A stretch of DNA of 40,250 nucleotides, taken from contig NKIK01000040.1 in the NCBI GenBank assembly GCA_002256115.1, positions 1 to 40,250 on the forward strand, in the 5' to 3' direction. This stretch comes from Burkholderiales bacterium PBB3. Lineage in GTDB: Bacteria > Pseudomonadota > Gammaproteobacteria > Burkholderiales > Burkholderiaceae_C. Position numbers and translations under genes: made by a program. Position 1 is the first letter of the stretch. Each line of letters begins with the position of its first letter. Positions 31,618 to 40,223 of this stretch are shown here, piece after piece. Under the pieces are notes generated by a model that saw only the letters and a program-made list of their open reading frames with translations, was not told the DNA's origin and did no database searches.

Positions 31618-32487
31618 TTACTTCAACAAACCCGCGCTACGGCCTGCGGCCTCAATGCCTTTGTAGTTGTCGGCTTTGGTGGGAATAAAGCGGGTGGCGC
31701 GTTGCAGCTCCAAGATCTCTTTGCCCTCAGGGGTGTTTTTGTTCAGGTCCAAAAAGGCTTTGGTCAGCTTGTCTTTCAGGGCCTGGGGCATGTCGGCGTG
31801 CACGGTCCAGTTGTAGTCAAAGTAAGCCGGGGTGGTGTAGAACACGCGCACTTTGCTGGTGTCTACCTTCTTGTCGGCCACAAACTTTTCCCACACCGAG
31901 ATGTTGAGCGCACCCGCATCGACCTTGCCCGCAGACACGGCGGCAATGGTGGCATCGTGCGCGCCTGAGAAGGCAATGCGCTTCAGGTCTTTGTCCGGGT
32001 CAATCTTGGCATCCAACATAAAGCTGCGCGGCATCAGGTGGCCGGATGTGCTGCTGGCCGAGCCAAAGCTCAGCGTTTTGCCTTTCAGGTCGGCCAGGCT
32101 GTTGATGCCGGCCTCGGAGGTGATGAACACCGACTTGAACTTCTCATCTTCTTCGCGCTGCACCAGGGGCACGGCCTTGCCGCCGGAGCGCACATTGGCC
32201 TGCACAAAGGTAAAGCCACCAAACCAGGCCAAGTCCACCTGCTTGTTGGCCAGGGTTTCTACTGCCGCAGCGTAGTCGGCCACGGGCGTGAACTCTACTT
32301 TCATGCCCAGCTTTTGCTCCAGATACTTCACCAGCGGGCCGGCCTTGCGAGCCAATTCGGTGGGTGATTCATCGGGGATGGCGGTGATCTTGAAGGTTTG
32401 CTGCGCAAAGGCGGCATGCGACAGGGCCCAAGTAGCGCTGATTAGCAAGGCCTGAACGGCGCGGCGGCGTGAAGTGAATAGAGGCAT
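31618..32487 (-). CDS. phnD: PhnD-type periplasmic binding protein of the ABC importer
   Basis: The 289-residue protein has a signal peptide (MPLFTSRRRAVQALLISATW to AFAQ) and PhnD features: ITAIPDESPTELARKAGPLV, EFTPVADYAAAVETLANKQV, LAWFGGFTFVQA, FGSASSTSGHLMPRSFML (the STSGH oxyanion-binding segment) and AFSGAHDATIAAVSAGKVDA. It should bind a phosphonate, phosphite, phosphate-like or other oxyanion. ATG 32485-32487 begins the signal peptide; the frame is open upstream into egtD. It is first in its operon and diverges from egtD by 136 bp, so regulation could be shared with the selenoneine genes. Confidence 0.9.
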   Translation of the reverse strand: MPLFTSRRRAVQALLISATWALSHAAFAQQTFKITAIPDESPTELARKAGPLVKYLEQKLGMKVEFTPVADYAAAVETLANKQVDLAWFGGFTFVQANVRSGGKAVPLVQREEDEKFKSVFITSEAGINSLADLKGKTLSFGSASSTSGHLMPRSFMLDAKIDPDKDLKRIAFSGAHDATIAAVSAGKVDAGALNISVWEKFVADKKVDTSKVRVFYTTPAYFDYNWTVHADMPQALKDKLTKAFLDLNKNTPEGKEILELQRATRFIPTKADNYKGIEAAGRSAGLLK

Positions 32488-32623
32488 AAGGTGTTCTCTG
32501 GAGTGGGGGTGGAGACCGTCGGCCCATGTCAAGGTGGACTGAATCGGGAGGTGAATCGTAAGCTGAAAATAGAAAACACCGCCCCGCAGGCTACGATGCC
32601 CCACCCCCAGACTTGCCACCACC

Positions 32624-33649
32624 ATGAAAACTCCGCAGTTTGTCCAGATTTACCATGAAGATGCGCAAGCCATTGGCGAAGAACTGATCCGGGGGCTGAC
32701 CACTCCAGACGCCCAGGGCGGTGCCTGGATTTCACCGAAATTTTTGTACGACGCGCTGGGCTCGCGCTTGTTTGAGGCCATCACCGAGCTGCCCGAGTAC
32801 TACCCCACGCGCACCGAGGCCCAAATTTTCAGCACCCACGGCGCAGCCATGGCCACGCTGCTACCGCAGCAGGCCACGCTGATTGATCTGGGCGCGGGCA
32901 ACTGCGCCAAGGCGGCCAGCTTGTTTGAGCGCTTGGCCCCGGTGCGCTACGTGGCAGTGGATATTTCGGTTGATTTTCTGCGTGGCGCGCTGACCCACCT
33001 GCAGCGTGAGTATCCGTGTCTGGACATGGTGGGCGTGGGCATGGATTTTTCTGCCTCACTGGACCTGCCGCCCGAAGCTGGTGCTTTGGAGGATGGCCCC
33101 CGCATTCTGTTTTACCCCGGCTCCAGCATTGGCAACTTCACACCTGAGCAAGCGCTGGTGTTCTTGAAACAGGTCCGTGCGGCCTGCGGCCCGGTGGCGG
33201 GCAGCGGCTTGCTCATCGGGGTGGATTTGCTGAAGGACACCGCCGAGCTGGAAGCCGCTTACGACGATGCCCTGGGGGTGACTGCGGCCTTTAACCGCAA
33301 TTTGCTATTGCACATCAACCGCCTGGTAGGCAGCGACCTGCGCGTGGCCGACTGGGCGCACCGCGCCATTTTTAACGCCGACCAGAGCCGCATAGAAATG
33401 CATTTGGTCGCCCGCCGCAGCCTGACGGTGCGCTGGCCCGGTGGCAGCCAGGACTTTGCCCAGGGCGCGCATATTCATACCGAAAACTCTTACAAATGGA
33501 CGCTGGCGGGTTTTAGCCAACTGCTGCGCGAGGCGGGATTTGCCGAGGCCAGCGCTTGGACAGATGCACCAGCGGATACGCCCGCTGGCACTGCGGGCCG
33601 CTTTGCGGTGCTGTGGGCACCCACCCAGGAGCCTAGCCCGTGCGCTTAA
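32624..33649 (+). CDS. egtD: L-histidine N-alpha-methyltransferase
   Basis: EgtD trimethylates histidine with SAM to hercynine, the common precursor of ergothioneine and selenoneine. The 341-residue protein has WISPKFLYDALGSRLFEAIT, then LPEYYPTRTEAQIF, the SAM motif LIDLGAGNCAKA, DFSASLDLPP, FYPGSSIGNF and the substrate-site end HTENSYKWTLAGF. The stop (TAA 33647-33649) overlaps the senA stop on the other strand. Here it sits beside senA, senB and selD, so its product most likely feeds selenoneine. No egtB, egtC or egtE for ergothioneine is in view. It diverges from the transporter operon. Confidence 0.93.
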   Translation: MKTPQFVQIYHEDAQAIGEELIRGLTTPDAQGGAWISPKFLYDALGSRLFEAITELPEYYPTRTEAQIFSTHGAAMATLLPQQATLIDLGAGNCAKAASLFERLAPVRYVAVDISVDFLRGALTHLQREYPCLDMVGVGMDFSASLDLPPEAGALEDGPRILFYPGSSIGNFTPEQALVFLKQVRAACGPVAGSGLLIGVDLLKDTAELEAAYDDALGVTAAFNRNLLLHINRLVGSDLRVADWAHRAIFNADQSRIEMHLVARRSLTVRWPGGSQDFAQGAHIHTENSYKWTLAGFSQLLREAGFAEASAWTDAPADTPAGTAGRFAVLWAPTQEPSPCA

Positions 33650-34977
33650 AGCAGCACATAAGACCGGAAACCTGCGCCAACGTCATTGCGCTCCGGGGTG
33701 AAATAGTTGCGGTAGCGCGGGTGCACCATGCGCCCCACCGTGGCGCGGCTGCCGCCGCGCAGCACCGGTCGGCTGCCAAACCACGGGGCCGAATAATCGC
33801 GGTAGGGGTGGGCTACAAAGCCGGGGTAAGCGGCAAAGGTGCTGGCCGTCCACTCCCAGACATCGCCCCAGTGCATGTCAGGCCGGGTCAGGGCGGCATG
33901 CTCCCACTGCGCCTCAGTGGGCAATGCGCGCCCAGCCCAGTGGCACCAGGCTTGGGCCTCAAAGTAGCTCAGGTGGCAGGCACTGGCCTGCAAATCCAGG
34001 GCCAGCCATTGGCCAAACACCTGCTGTTCCCATGCACCCACCGAGGCTGCCGGGCGCAGGTAGCGCGGCCAGGGCTGAGTTTGGGTTTGCCGCCAGACCC
34101 AGCCCTCGGGTGTCCACCACTGGGCATGGGCATAACCACCAGCCTCGACAAACGCCAAGTACTGCGCCCAGGTGACCGGGGCGACATCCAGCGCACAGGC
34201 GGGCACGGCCACCGTGTGTTGCCCCAGTTCGTTGTCAAACGCGAAACCGTCGCCACCCTCACTGGCTGGTGGATGGCCCAACTGCCAGTGGGCCGCGTCC
34301 ATCCGCAGGCTGGCACTTGCGTTGGTACTTGCGTTGGTACTGGTACTGGGGTTGGTGCTGCCCTGCGGCTGCGTTACGGGTCTGAGCAAAGTTTGCGGTA
34401 TCGCAATGCCCAAAGCTTGGGCCATGTAGACAGCGGCCTCGCCATGCATGTCCTCATGGAACAAGGCCAGGCGGTAAAAGTACAAAGCAGCATCGTCTTC
34501 GCCTGCAGTCTGCAGAAGATCCAGCGTGTCTTGCAAACCAGCGGCCAGGTAGGCGCGGGTGGCGTGCCAGTCTGGCAGTGGCAAATGCCAGCGCAGCGCA
34601 TGCGCCACGGCGCTGGAGTCATACCAGGCATCGGCCTGGGCCACGCGGGATGGCGTGCGCGGGTGCAGCGGGTCTGCCAGCACACCGTGGGCGCGCTGCG
34701 GGTTGCGGGCCAGCCAAAACTCCTGAAACCAGGCCAAGTGGCCCAGCTCCCACAGGGGTGGGTTGCACTGCACCGAATAAGGAATGGCCAAGCCTTCCCC
34801 CAGCGCCGCCACGTAGGCATCGGCCAGGGCCAGCGTGCGCGCGCGGCTGGCACGCAGCAGCTCGGCCAGTTCCGTGGCATCAGCGCGTCGGGCAGCATCG
34901 GCGGCATGCCATTGCGGGGAAGCCGGGTTGGGCGCGCTGCCGGTTGGGGTTGCTGGAGAAGGAAGGGGTCTGAGCAT
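33646..34977 (-). CDS. senA: Selenoneine synthase SenA (EgtB-like, DinB plus FGE-sulfatase domains)
   Basis: SenA is an iron enzyme that couples a selenosugar to hercynine to form selenoneine. From ATG 34977 the protein has 443 residues. The N-terminal DinB-like domain has His80 in WELGHLAWFQEFW and His174/His178 in FHEDMHGEAA, the three-histidine iron site of the EgtB family. The C-terminal domain has FEAQAWCHWAGRALPTEAQW, WGDVWEWTAS, VLRGGSRAT and the end FTPERNDVGAGFRSYVLL. A low-complexity Ser/Thr/Asn insert (about 203-224, from a short tandem repeat) separates the domains. EgtB cannot be excluded from motifs alone; the senB and selD neighbours decide. A GTG four codons upstream is possible. 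It diverges from senB across 47 bp. Confidence 0.88.
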   Translation of the reverse strand: MLRPLPSPATPTGSAPNPASPQWHAADAARRADATELAELLRASRARTLALADAYVAALGEGLAIPYSVQCNPPLWELGHLAWFQEFWLARNPQRAHGVLADPLHPRTPSRVAQADAWYDSSAVAHALRWHLPLPDWHATRAYLAAGLQDTLDLLQTAGEDDAALYFYRLALFHEDMHGEAAVYMAQALGIAIPQTLLRPVTQPQGSTNPSTSTNASTNASASLRMDAAHWQLGHPPASEGGDGFAFDNELGQHTVAVPACALDVAPVTWAQYLAFVEAGGYAHAQWWTPEGWVWRQTQTQPWPRYLRPAASVGAWEQQVFGQWLALDLQASACHLSYFEAQAWCHWAGRALPTEAQWEHAALTRPDMHWGDVWEWTASTFAAYPGFVAHPYRDYSAPWFGSRPVLRGGSRATVGRMVHPRYRNYFTPERNDVGAGFRSYVLL

Positions 34978-35024
34978 GGCGCTGGGCACTTGGGTAGGCG
35001 ATTAGTAGCGCAAGGTGGCAGTCT

Positions 35025-36026
35025 ATGAAACCCAGCGTGGTGATTGTGAGCCCGGCACTGGCAGATGCCAATAACGGCAACTGGCAAACGGCCCACCGCT
35101 GGAAAAAGCTGTTGCAGGCCCAGTTTAGCGCGCGCATTGTGGGCCACTGGCCCGATGGTGCAACCGCACACAACGACACCTGCATGCTGGCCCTGCACGC
35201 ACGCCGCTCTGCGCCATCGGTGCTGGCATGGGCGCAAGCCAAAGCGCCAAACACTGCCAACGGCCCTGCCCCCGGACTTGCCGTCGTGTTGACGGGCACT
35301 GATTTGTACCGCGACATCCTGACCGACCTCCAAGCACAGCGCTCTTTGCAACTCGCCCAGCGCCTGGTCTTGCTGCAAGAGCGCGCGCCCGATGCCCTGC
35401 CCGCACCGCTGCGCGCACGCGCCAGCGTCATTTTTCAGTCCACCCCCACCCGGCAGACTCTGCACAAGATGCCTGCAACCCAAGGCATACGGGCCGTGAT
35501 GGTGGGGCACCTGCGGGAAGAAAAGTCACCCGAAACCCTGTTTGCTGCTGCCCGACTCATCAAGCCTGCAGACCGCATTCGCCTGGACCATATCGGCGCA
35601 GGGCTAGACCCGGCGCTGGCCGCCCAAGCGCAAGCTACGGCGGCCGTTTGCCCCCACTACCGCTGGCTGGGCGGCCTGCCGCATGAGACCACCCGCAAAC
35701 GCATACAACGCGCCCATGTGCTGGTGCATGCCAGCCGCATGGAAGGCGGTGCCCACGTGGTCATGGAGGCCGTGTGCTCGGGCACACCGGTGCTGGCCTC
35801 GCGCATTGCCGGCAATGTGGGCATGCTGGGGGCCGACTATGCGGGCTACTTTGATTGGGGCAACGCACACGTTTTGGTCGCCCTATTGCAGCGCTGCCAA
35901 AGCAGCCCCGCGTTTTATGCCCTGCTGCAAAGCCAGTGTGCGGCCCGCGCGCCCCTTTTTTCGCCCCAGGCAGAGCAGGCGGCCTTGCTGGCACTGGTGC
36001 GCGGCTTGGTTGCCAGCGCGGCTTAA
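35025..36026 (+). CDS. senB: Selenosugar synthase SenB (glycosyltransferase-like)
   Basis: SenB transfers selenium from selenophosphate to a UDP-sugar, making the selenosugar used by SenA. The 333-residue protein has a GT-B glycosyltransferase layout: N-terminal VVIVSPALADANNGNWQTAH, then RWKKLL, LTGTDLYRDI near the middle, and the C-terminal donor site HASRMEGGAHVVMEAVCSGT followed by PVLASRIAGNVGMLG with two family glutamates. Position next to senA and selD is the main reason for SenB rather than another GT4 enzyme. AAGGTGG is upstream of the ATG. Its gap to selD is 28 bp, so the two are likely one transcript. Confidence 0.88.
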   Translation: MKPSVVIVSPALADANNGNWQTAHRWKKLLQAQFSARIVGHWPDGATAHNDTCMLALHARRSAPSVLAWAQAKAPNTANGPAPGLAVVLTGTDLYRDILTDLQAQRSLQLAQRLVLLQERAPDALPAPLRARASVIFQSTPTRQTLHKMPATQGIRAVMVGHLREEKSPETLFAAARLIKPADRIRLDHIGAGLDPALAAQAQATAAVCPHYRWLGGLPHETTRKRIQRAHVLVHASRMEGGAHVVMEAVCSGTPVLASRIAGNVGMLGADYAGYFDWGNAHVLVALLQRCQSSPAFYALLQSQCAARAPLFSPQAEQAALLALVRGLVASAA

Positions 36027-36054
36027 GCCCCCCCATTTTTAGACAGCTGAACTG

Positions 36055-38355
36055 ATGCAAAACCCAACGCAACCCATCGCCCGCGATATCGTCCTGATCG
36101 GCGGGGGCCATAGCCATGTGGGCGTCTTAAAGCGCTTTGGTATGCAGCCCGAGGCGGGCGTCCGCCTCACCGTCATTTGCACCGATGTACACACCCCCTA
36201 CTCCGGCATGCTGCCCGGCTATGTGGCCGGGCTGTATAGCTATGACGAGGTGCACATCGACCTGGCGCGCCTGGCCGTGTTTGCCGGTGCGCGTCTGTAC
36301 CGGGATGAAGTGATCGGCATCGACCGCGCCGAGCGCAAGGTGCTGTGCCGCAACCGCCCACCGGTGCCCTTTGACTTGCTGTCCATCAACACCGGCTCGA
36401 CACCGCAGTTGGCGGGGGTGCCGGGTGCCGAGGCCTATGCCACGCCGGTCAAGCCCATCACCCGCTTTAACGACCGCTGGCTGGCGCTGCTGGCGCGGGT
36501 GCAGCAGCACCGCCAGGGCCTGCTGCGCATAGCCGTGGTGGGCGCAGGGGCCGGTGGTGTAGAGCTAGTGCTGGCCATGCAGCACCGCCTGCGCGGCGAG
36601 CTGCGCGGCCTGGGGTGCAACCCTGACCTGCTGGAGTTTCATTTGCTCACCGCCGGGCCGGTGATTTTGCCGACCCACAACGCCCGGGTGCGGCACAAGT
36701 TCAACCAAGTGCTAGCGCAGCGCGCAGTGCAGGTGCACACCGATGCCGAGGTGACGCAGGTGGCACCGGGGCTGCTGAACTGCGCCAACGGCACAACGCT
36801 GCAGGCAGACGAAATCATGTGGGTGACCCAAGCGGGGGGCGCTGACTGGCTGAAGGCCACCGGACTGGCGCTGGATGCAGGCGGCTTCGTCGTCGTCAAC
36901 GACCATCTGCAAACCACCACCGACCCGGCCATTTTTGCGGCCGGGGATATTGCAGCATTGAAAAACCACCCACTGGAAAAAGCCGGTGTATTTGCCGTGC
37001 GTATGGGCCGCCCACTGGCCGACAACCTGCGCCGCAGCCTGCAGGGGCTGCCTCTGCAGGCCTACCGACCGCAATCGCGCTGGCTGGCCCTGATCAGCAC
37101 CGGCGATGCCTACGCCGTGGCATCACGCGGGGGCTTGGGCTTTTGGGGCGCGTGGGTGTGGCGCTGGAAGGACTGGATCGACCGGCGCTTTATGCGCAGT
37201 TTCTCGGAATTTGCAGAGATGCCCGGCGCGCGACAGCCAGTGGCGTCCACCAGCGCCGGGCACGGTAACCAATTAGCGCTCAGTTCAGAAGAAAGCCTGC
37301 AAGCCCTCTCCGCCATCGCCATGCGCTGCGGTGGCTGCGGTGCCAAAGTGGGCTCTACCGTGCTGTCGCGGGCGCTGGGGCAGTTGCAGATTGTGCAGCG
37401 CGACGACGTGCTGATTGGCCTGCACGACCCGGACGACGCGGCCATCGTGCGGGTGCCGCCGGGCAAGGCGCTAGTGCATTCGGTGGACTTCTTTCGTGCC
37501 TTTGTCGATGACCCGTATTTGTTTGGCAAAGTGGCGGCCAACCATGCGCTGGGCGATATTTTTGCGATGGGCGGCGAGCCGCAATCGGCCACCGCCATTG
37601 CCACCGTGCCACCGGGGCTGGAGGCCAAGGTCGAAGACCTGCTGTTCCAAATGATGACCGGCGCGGTGGAGGTGCTTAACGCAGCAGGCTGCGCCCTGGT
37701 CGGCGGCCACACCGGTGAGGGCCAAGAGCTGGCACTGGGCTTTGCCATCAACGGGCTCATTGACGACAGCCTGTCCACGGTGACACGTAAAGGCGGCATG
37801 CAGCCGGGGGACGTGCTGCTACTGACCAAACCCATAGGCACCGGCACCCTGTTTGCCGCCCACGCGCGTCTGGCGGCCAAGGGGCGCTGGATTGATGCGG
37901 CGCTGCAGTCTATGGTGGTGTCTAACCAACACGGGGCGCAAACCCTGCGCGATTTCGGGGCCACCGCCTGTACCGACCTCACCGGCTTTGGCCTGCTGGG
38001 CCATTTGGTAGAAATGACCAAGCCCTCGGGCGTGGATGCTGAAATTGTGTTGTCTGCCTTGCCGCTGCTGGACGGCGCGCAAGACTGCGTGGCGGCCGGT
38101 ATCGTCAGCTCCTTGCAAAGTGCCAATGTGCGGCTGCGCCGGGCGCTGCGCAACCAGGAAGCCTTTGTCAACCACCCGCGCTACCCGCTGATTTTTGACC
38201 CGCAAACGGCGGGCGGTTTGCTAGCCAGCGTGCCCCCTGGGCGCGTAGACGCTTGTGTGGCTGCATTGCGCGCCCAGGGCTACCTCCACACGGCCGTAAT
38301 AGGACGCGTCTTGGCCCAAGGGGATGCCCTGGAGCCGATCGTGTTGGCGAACTGA
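36055..38355 (+). CDS. selD: Selenophosphate synthase fused to an N-terminal FAD/NAD oxidoreductase (SelD/SenC)
   Basis: The 766-residue protein has two parts. Residues 1 to about 385 are a pyridine nucleotide-disulfide oxidoreductase-like domain: IVLIGGGHSHVGVLKRF, YSGMLPGYVAGLY, NTGSTPQL, AVVGAGAGGVELVLAM and IFAAGDIAAL. From about 415 SelD follows: RCGGCGAKVGSTVL with Cys428 and Lys431, HSVDFFRAFVDDPYLFGKVA, NHALGDIFAMGGEPQSAT, GGHTGEGQELALGF and TDLTGFGLLGHLVEM. SelD uses ATP and selenide to make selenophosphate; the N-terminal domain may supply reduced selenium. This fusion occurs in many bacteria. Cysteine, not selenocysteine, is at the active site. The senA-senB context suggests it serves selenoneine; selenoprotein or tRNA use elsewhere is possible. 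Confidence 0.93.
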   Translation: MQNPTQPIARDIVLIGGGHSHVGVLKRFGMQPEAGVRLTVICTDVHTPYSGMLPGYVAGLYSYDEVHIDLARLAVFAGARLYRDEVIGIDRAERKVLCRNRPPVPFDLLSINTGSTPQLAGVPGAEAYATPVKPITRFNDRWLALLARVQQHRQGLLRIAVVGAGAGGVELVLAMQHRLRGELRGLGCNPDLLEFHLLTAGPVILPTHNARVRHKFNQVLAQRAVQVHTDAEVTQVAPGLLNCANGTTLQADEIMWVTQAGGADWLKATGLALDAGGFVVVNDHLQTTTDPAIFAAGDIAALKNHPLEKAGVFAVRMGRPLADNLRRSLQGLPLQAYRPQSRWLALISTGDAYAVASRGGLGFWGAWVWRWKDWIDRRFMRSFSEFAEMPGARQPVASTSAGHGNQLALSSEESLQALSAIAMRCGGCGAKVGSTVLSRALGQLQIVQRDDVLIGLHDPDDAAIVRVPPGKALVHSVDFFRAFVDDPYLFGKVAANHALGDIFAMGGEPQSATAIATVPPGLEAKVEDLLFQMMTGAVEVLNAAGCALVGGHTGEGQELALGFAINGLIDDSLSTVTRKGGMQPGDVLLLTKPIGTGTLFAAHARLAAKGRWIDAALQSMVVSNQHGAQTLRDFGATACTDLTGFGLLGHLVEMTKPSGVDAEIVLSALPLLDGAQDCVAAGIVSSLQSANVRLRRALRNQEAFVNHPRYPLIFDPQTAGGLLASVPPGRVDACVAALRAQGYLHTAVIGRVLAQGDALEPIVLAN

Positions 38356-38381
38356 CGATTAAAAAAACAAGGACACAAGGC

Positions 38382-39153
38382 ATGCACTTGCGAGCTTCCC
38401 GAGCAGCCCTACCGGTTGGGGTTTTCTTGCTGGGGCTGTGCATGTCAGGCTGGTTTGCGTGGCTGCTGCACCGCGAAATCAGCATTGACGCCGCGTCGCA
38501 GTTTCACCGCCTCAGCGGGCGCACTGCCGCCGAGAACGAATCCCGTTTCAACAAACCCCTGTATTCGCTCAAGGGCGCACAGGGCGTGTTCACGACGGCC
38601 GCACAGCGCTAGACAGCCCTGCACCCAGCCGTGCCTCGCTGGCGCAGAGCGTTATGGAAACCGCACAGCGCGAAGGCATTGATCTGGACAGCGCCGTGCA
38701 ACGCTTGGGCGGCCAACAAGACACTTACCAGCGCATGCTGGCCGCGTTTCTGAATGACCTGACGGCCATGCCGTTTCAGTTGCAAGACTTCGCCAGCTCC
38801 GGAAAATCATTGGAAGCCAAACGCCTGCTGCACACCCTCAAAGTCCTGGCGGCCACGCTGGGTGCGAACGATCCGGCGCTAACGATTGCACCGCTGCAGC
38901 GGCAAATCGAGCCACAGACCACGCCACAGCGCCGCCGCTGGATGCCACCGCCCTGGCAGAGGCCCTGCGCGCGCTGGCGCTGCAGTTGCAAAACGCCGAC
39001 ATGGACGCCATGCAAACATTGGCCGAGATACAAGGAAAATTTGGCCCCGCATTGCGTGGACAATTGGACCCACTCAGCGAGGCTATGTCTGCCTTGGATT
39101 TTGAAGCCGCACTGGCACTTTGCAGAACTCTTGTGGAAAGTTTGCGCGTATGA
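38382..39153 (+). pseudogene. Hybrid sensor histidine kinase remnant (CHASE start and HPt end)
   Basis: The frame 38382-38612 gives a start with one membrane helix (ALPVGVFLLGLCMSGWFAWL) and the beginning of a CHASE-type sensor (AASQFHRLSGRTAAENESRF, YSLKGAQGVF), then stops. A second frame from about 38613 gives an HPt domain (IDLDSAVQRLGGQQDTYQRM, LLHTLKVLAATLGAND), and after about 38910-38935 a third frame continues its end (PLDATALAEALRALALQLQN to CRTLVESLRV) to the stop at 39151-39153. The rest of the sensor, kinase and receiver domains is absent. So one large deletion and two frame changes have destroyed the gene. The final stop overlaps the next gene's ATG, showing the old operon pairing with the diguanylate cyclase. 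Confidence 0.85.
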
Positions 39154-40103
39154 ACCTCCCCCTGCCACTGCCGGACAGTCTGACCGAAGGACGCCGCCCC
39201 AAGTTATTGATCGTGGACGACCAGCCCATCAATATCCAGGTGCTGTACCAGCTGTTTTCCAAAGACCACCAGGTGTTTATGGCCACCAACGGCAAGCAGG
39301 CATTGGCTTTGTGCGCCAGCCAACAGCCCGATTTGGTCTTGCTGGATGTGGTGATGCCCGACATGGACGGCTATGAGGTCTGCGCATTGCTCAAAACCGA
39401 TCCGCTCACCCGCGAGATACCGGTCATCTTTGTCACCGCCAATACCGACGAAGCGTCTGAGGAACACGGGCTGGATGTGGGTGCGGTGGATTTCATCTCC
39501 AAACCGGTGAACCCCAAAATTGTGCGAGCCCGCGTCGCCACGCACATCACCCTCAAACTCCAGTCCGATCTTTTGCGCAGTTGGGCCTATATCGACGGCC
39601 TGACAGGCGTCAACAACCGCCGCTACTTTGACGAGCAACTCGCCGTAGAGTGGGCGCGCGCCGAGCGCAGTAAAACGGGCCTGAGCGCGCTGATGATCGA
39701 TGTGGACTTTTTCAAGCGCTACAACGACCGCTACGGCCACCAAATGGGCGATGAATGCCTGCGCCGTGTCGCCACCGCCATCAAGGCCAGCCTGCGGCGC
39801 CCGGCCGACCAAATCGCCCGCTACGGCGGTGAAGAATTTGTCTGCCTTTTGCCCGATACCGAGCTAGAGGGTGCCATGCTGGTGGCCGAGCAGATACGCC
39901 TCCAAGTAGAGCGCTTGCAAATTGCACATGCCGACTCGGACACCTCGGCCTGCGTCACCATCAGCATTGGCGGATGCACCAAATCTGCCAACCAAGAGGG
40001 CCTGCCAGCCGCGCTGATCCAGCAGGCCGATGCCCAGCTCTACACCGCCAAGCGCAATGGCCGCAACCGCATTTGCAGTGCGGGGCTGACACAGGTTTCT
40101 TGA
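39150..40103 (+). CDS. Response regulator diguanylate cyclase (REC-GGDEF)
   Basis: The 317-residue protein has a receiver domain (KLLIVDDQPINIQVLY, phospho-acceptor Asp66 in LVLLDVVMPDMDGYEV, FISKPVNP) and a GGDEF domain (DGLTGVNNRRYFDEQL, MIDVDFFKRYNDRYGHQMGD, RYGGEEF). It makes c-di-GMP when activated. The inhibitory RxxD site (RPAD) stands five residues before GGEEF, so product feedback is expected. The ATG at 39150 overlaps the stop of the broken kinase gene, its likely former partner, which leaves this regulator an orphan. No separate ribosome binding site is evident. Confidence 0.92.
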   Translation: MNLPLPLPDSLTEGRRPKLLIVDDQPINIQVLYQLFSKDHQVFMATNGKQALALCASQQPDLVLLDVVMPDMDGYEVCALLKTDPLTREIPVIFVTANTDEASEEHGLDVGAVDFISKPVNPKIVRARVATHITLKLQSDLLRSWAYIDGLTGVNNRRYFDEQLAVEWARAERSKTGLSALMIDVDFFKRYNDRYGHQMGDECLRRVATAIKASLRRPADQIARYGGEEFVCLLPDTELEGAMLVAEQIRLQVERLQIAHADSDTSACVTISIGGCTKSANQEGLPAALIQQADAQLYTAKRNGRNRICSAGLTQVS

Positions 40104-40223
40104 GCCCTGTTTTGAGCCTCATTTTAAAGCAAAATCGGCTCTCTTCCGTTTCGGGTGGCACGCCACTGCCCACTCCCACATCAGGGTATTGTGTTGACAC
40201 CGCAATAAGCAGGAAAGGCGCAA

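Noticed and set aside
29040..32487. A phosphonate degradation operon
   Set aside because: Only transporter genes are present; no phnG-M, phnX/phnW or ptxD genes are in view, so substrate use cannot be claimed from this window.
32501..32612. Inverted GGGGGTGG / CCACCCCC in the phnD-egtD gap
   Set aside because: Eight-base arms about 95 bp apart in GC-rich DNA are likely by chance and do not form a compact operator.
34310..34370. Short tandem repeat in senA as a separate mobile feature
   Set aside because: It is simple-sequence expansion encoding a Ser/Thr/Asn linker between domains and is described under senA.
33646..34977. EgtB (ergothioneine) or OvoA (ovothiol) instead of SenA
   Set aside because: OvoA is much longer and carries a methyltransferase domain. 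EgtB shares the fold, but senB and selD next door and the absence of egtC/egtE favour SenA; EgtB is not fully excluded.
33640..35028. 462-codon open frame on the plus strand opposite senA
   Set aside because: Low-complexity antisense frame; senA on the minus strand has full domain motifs.
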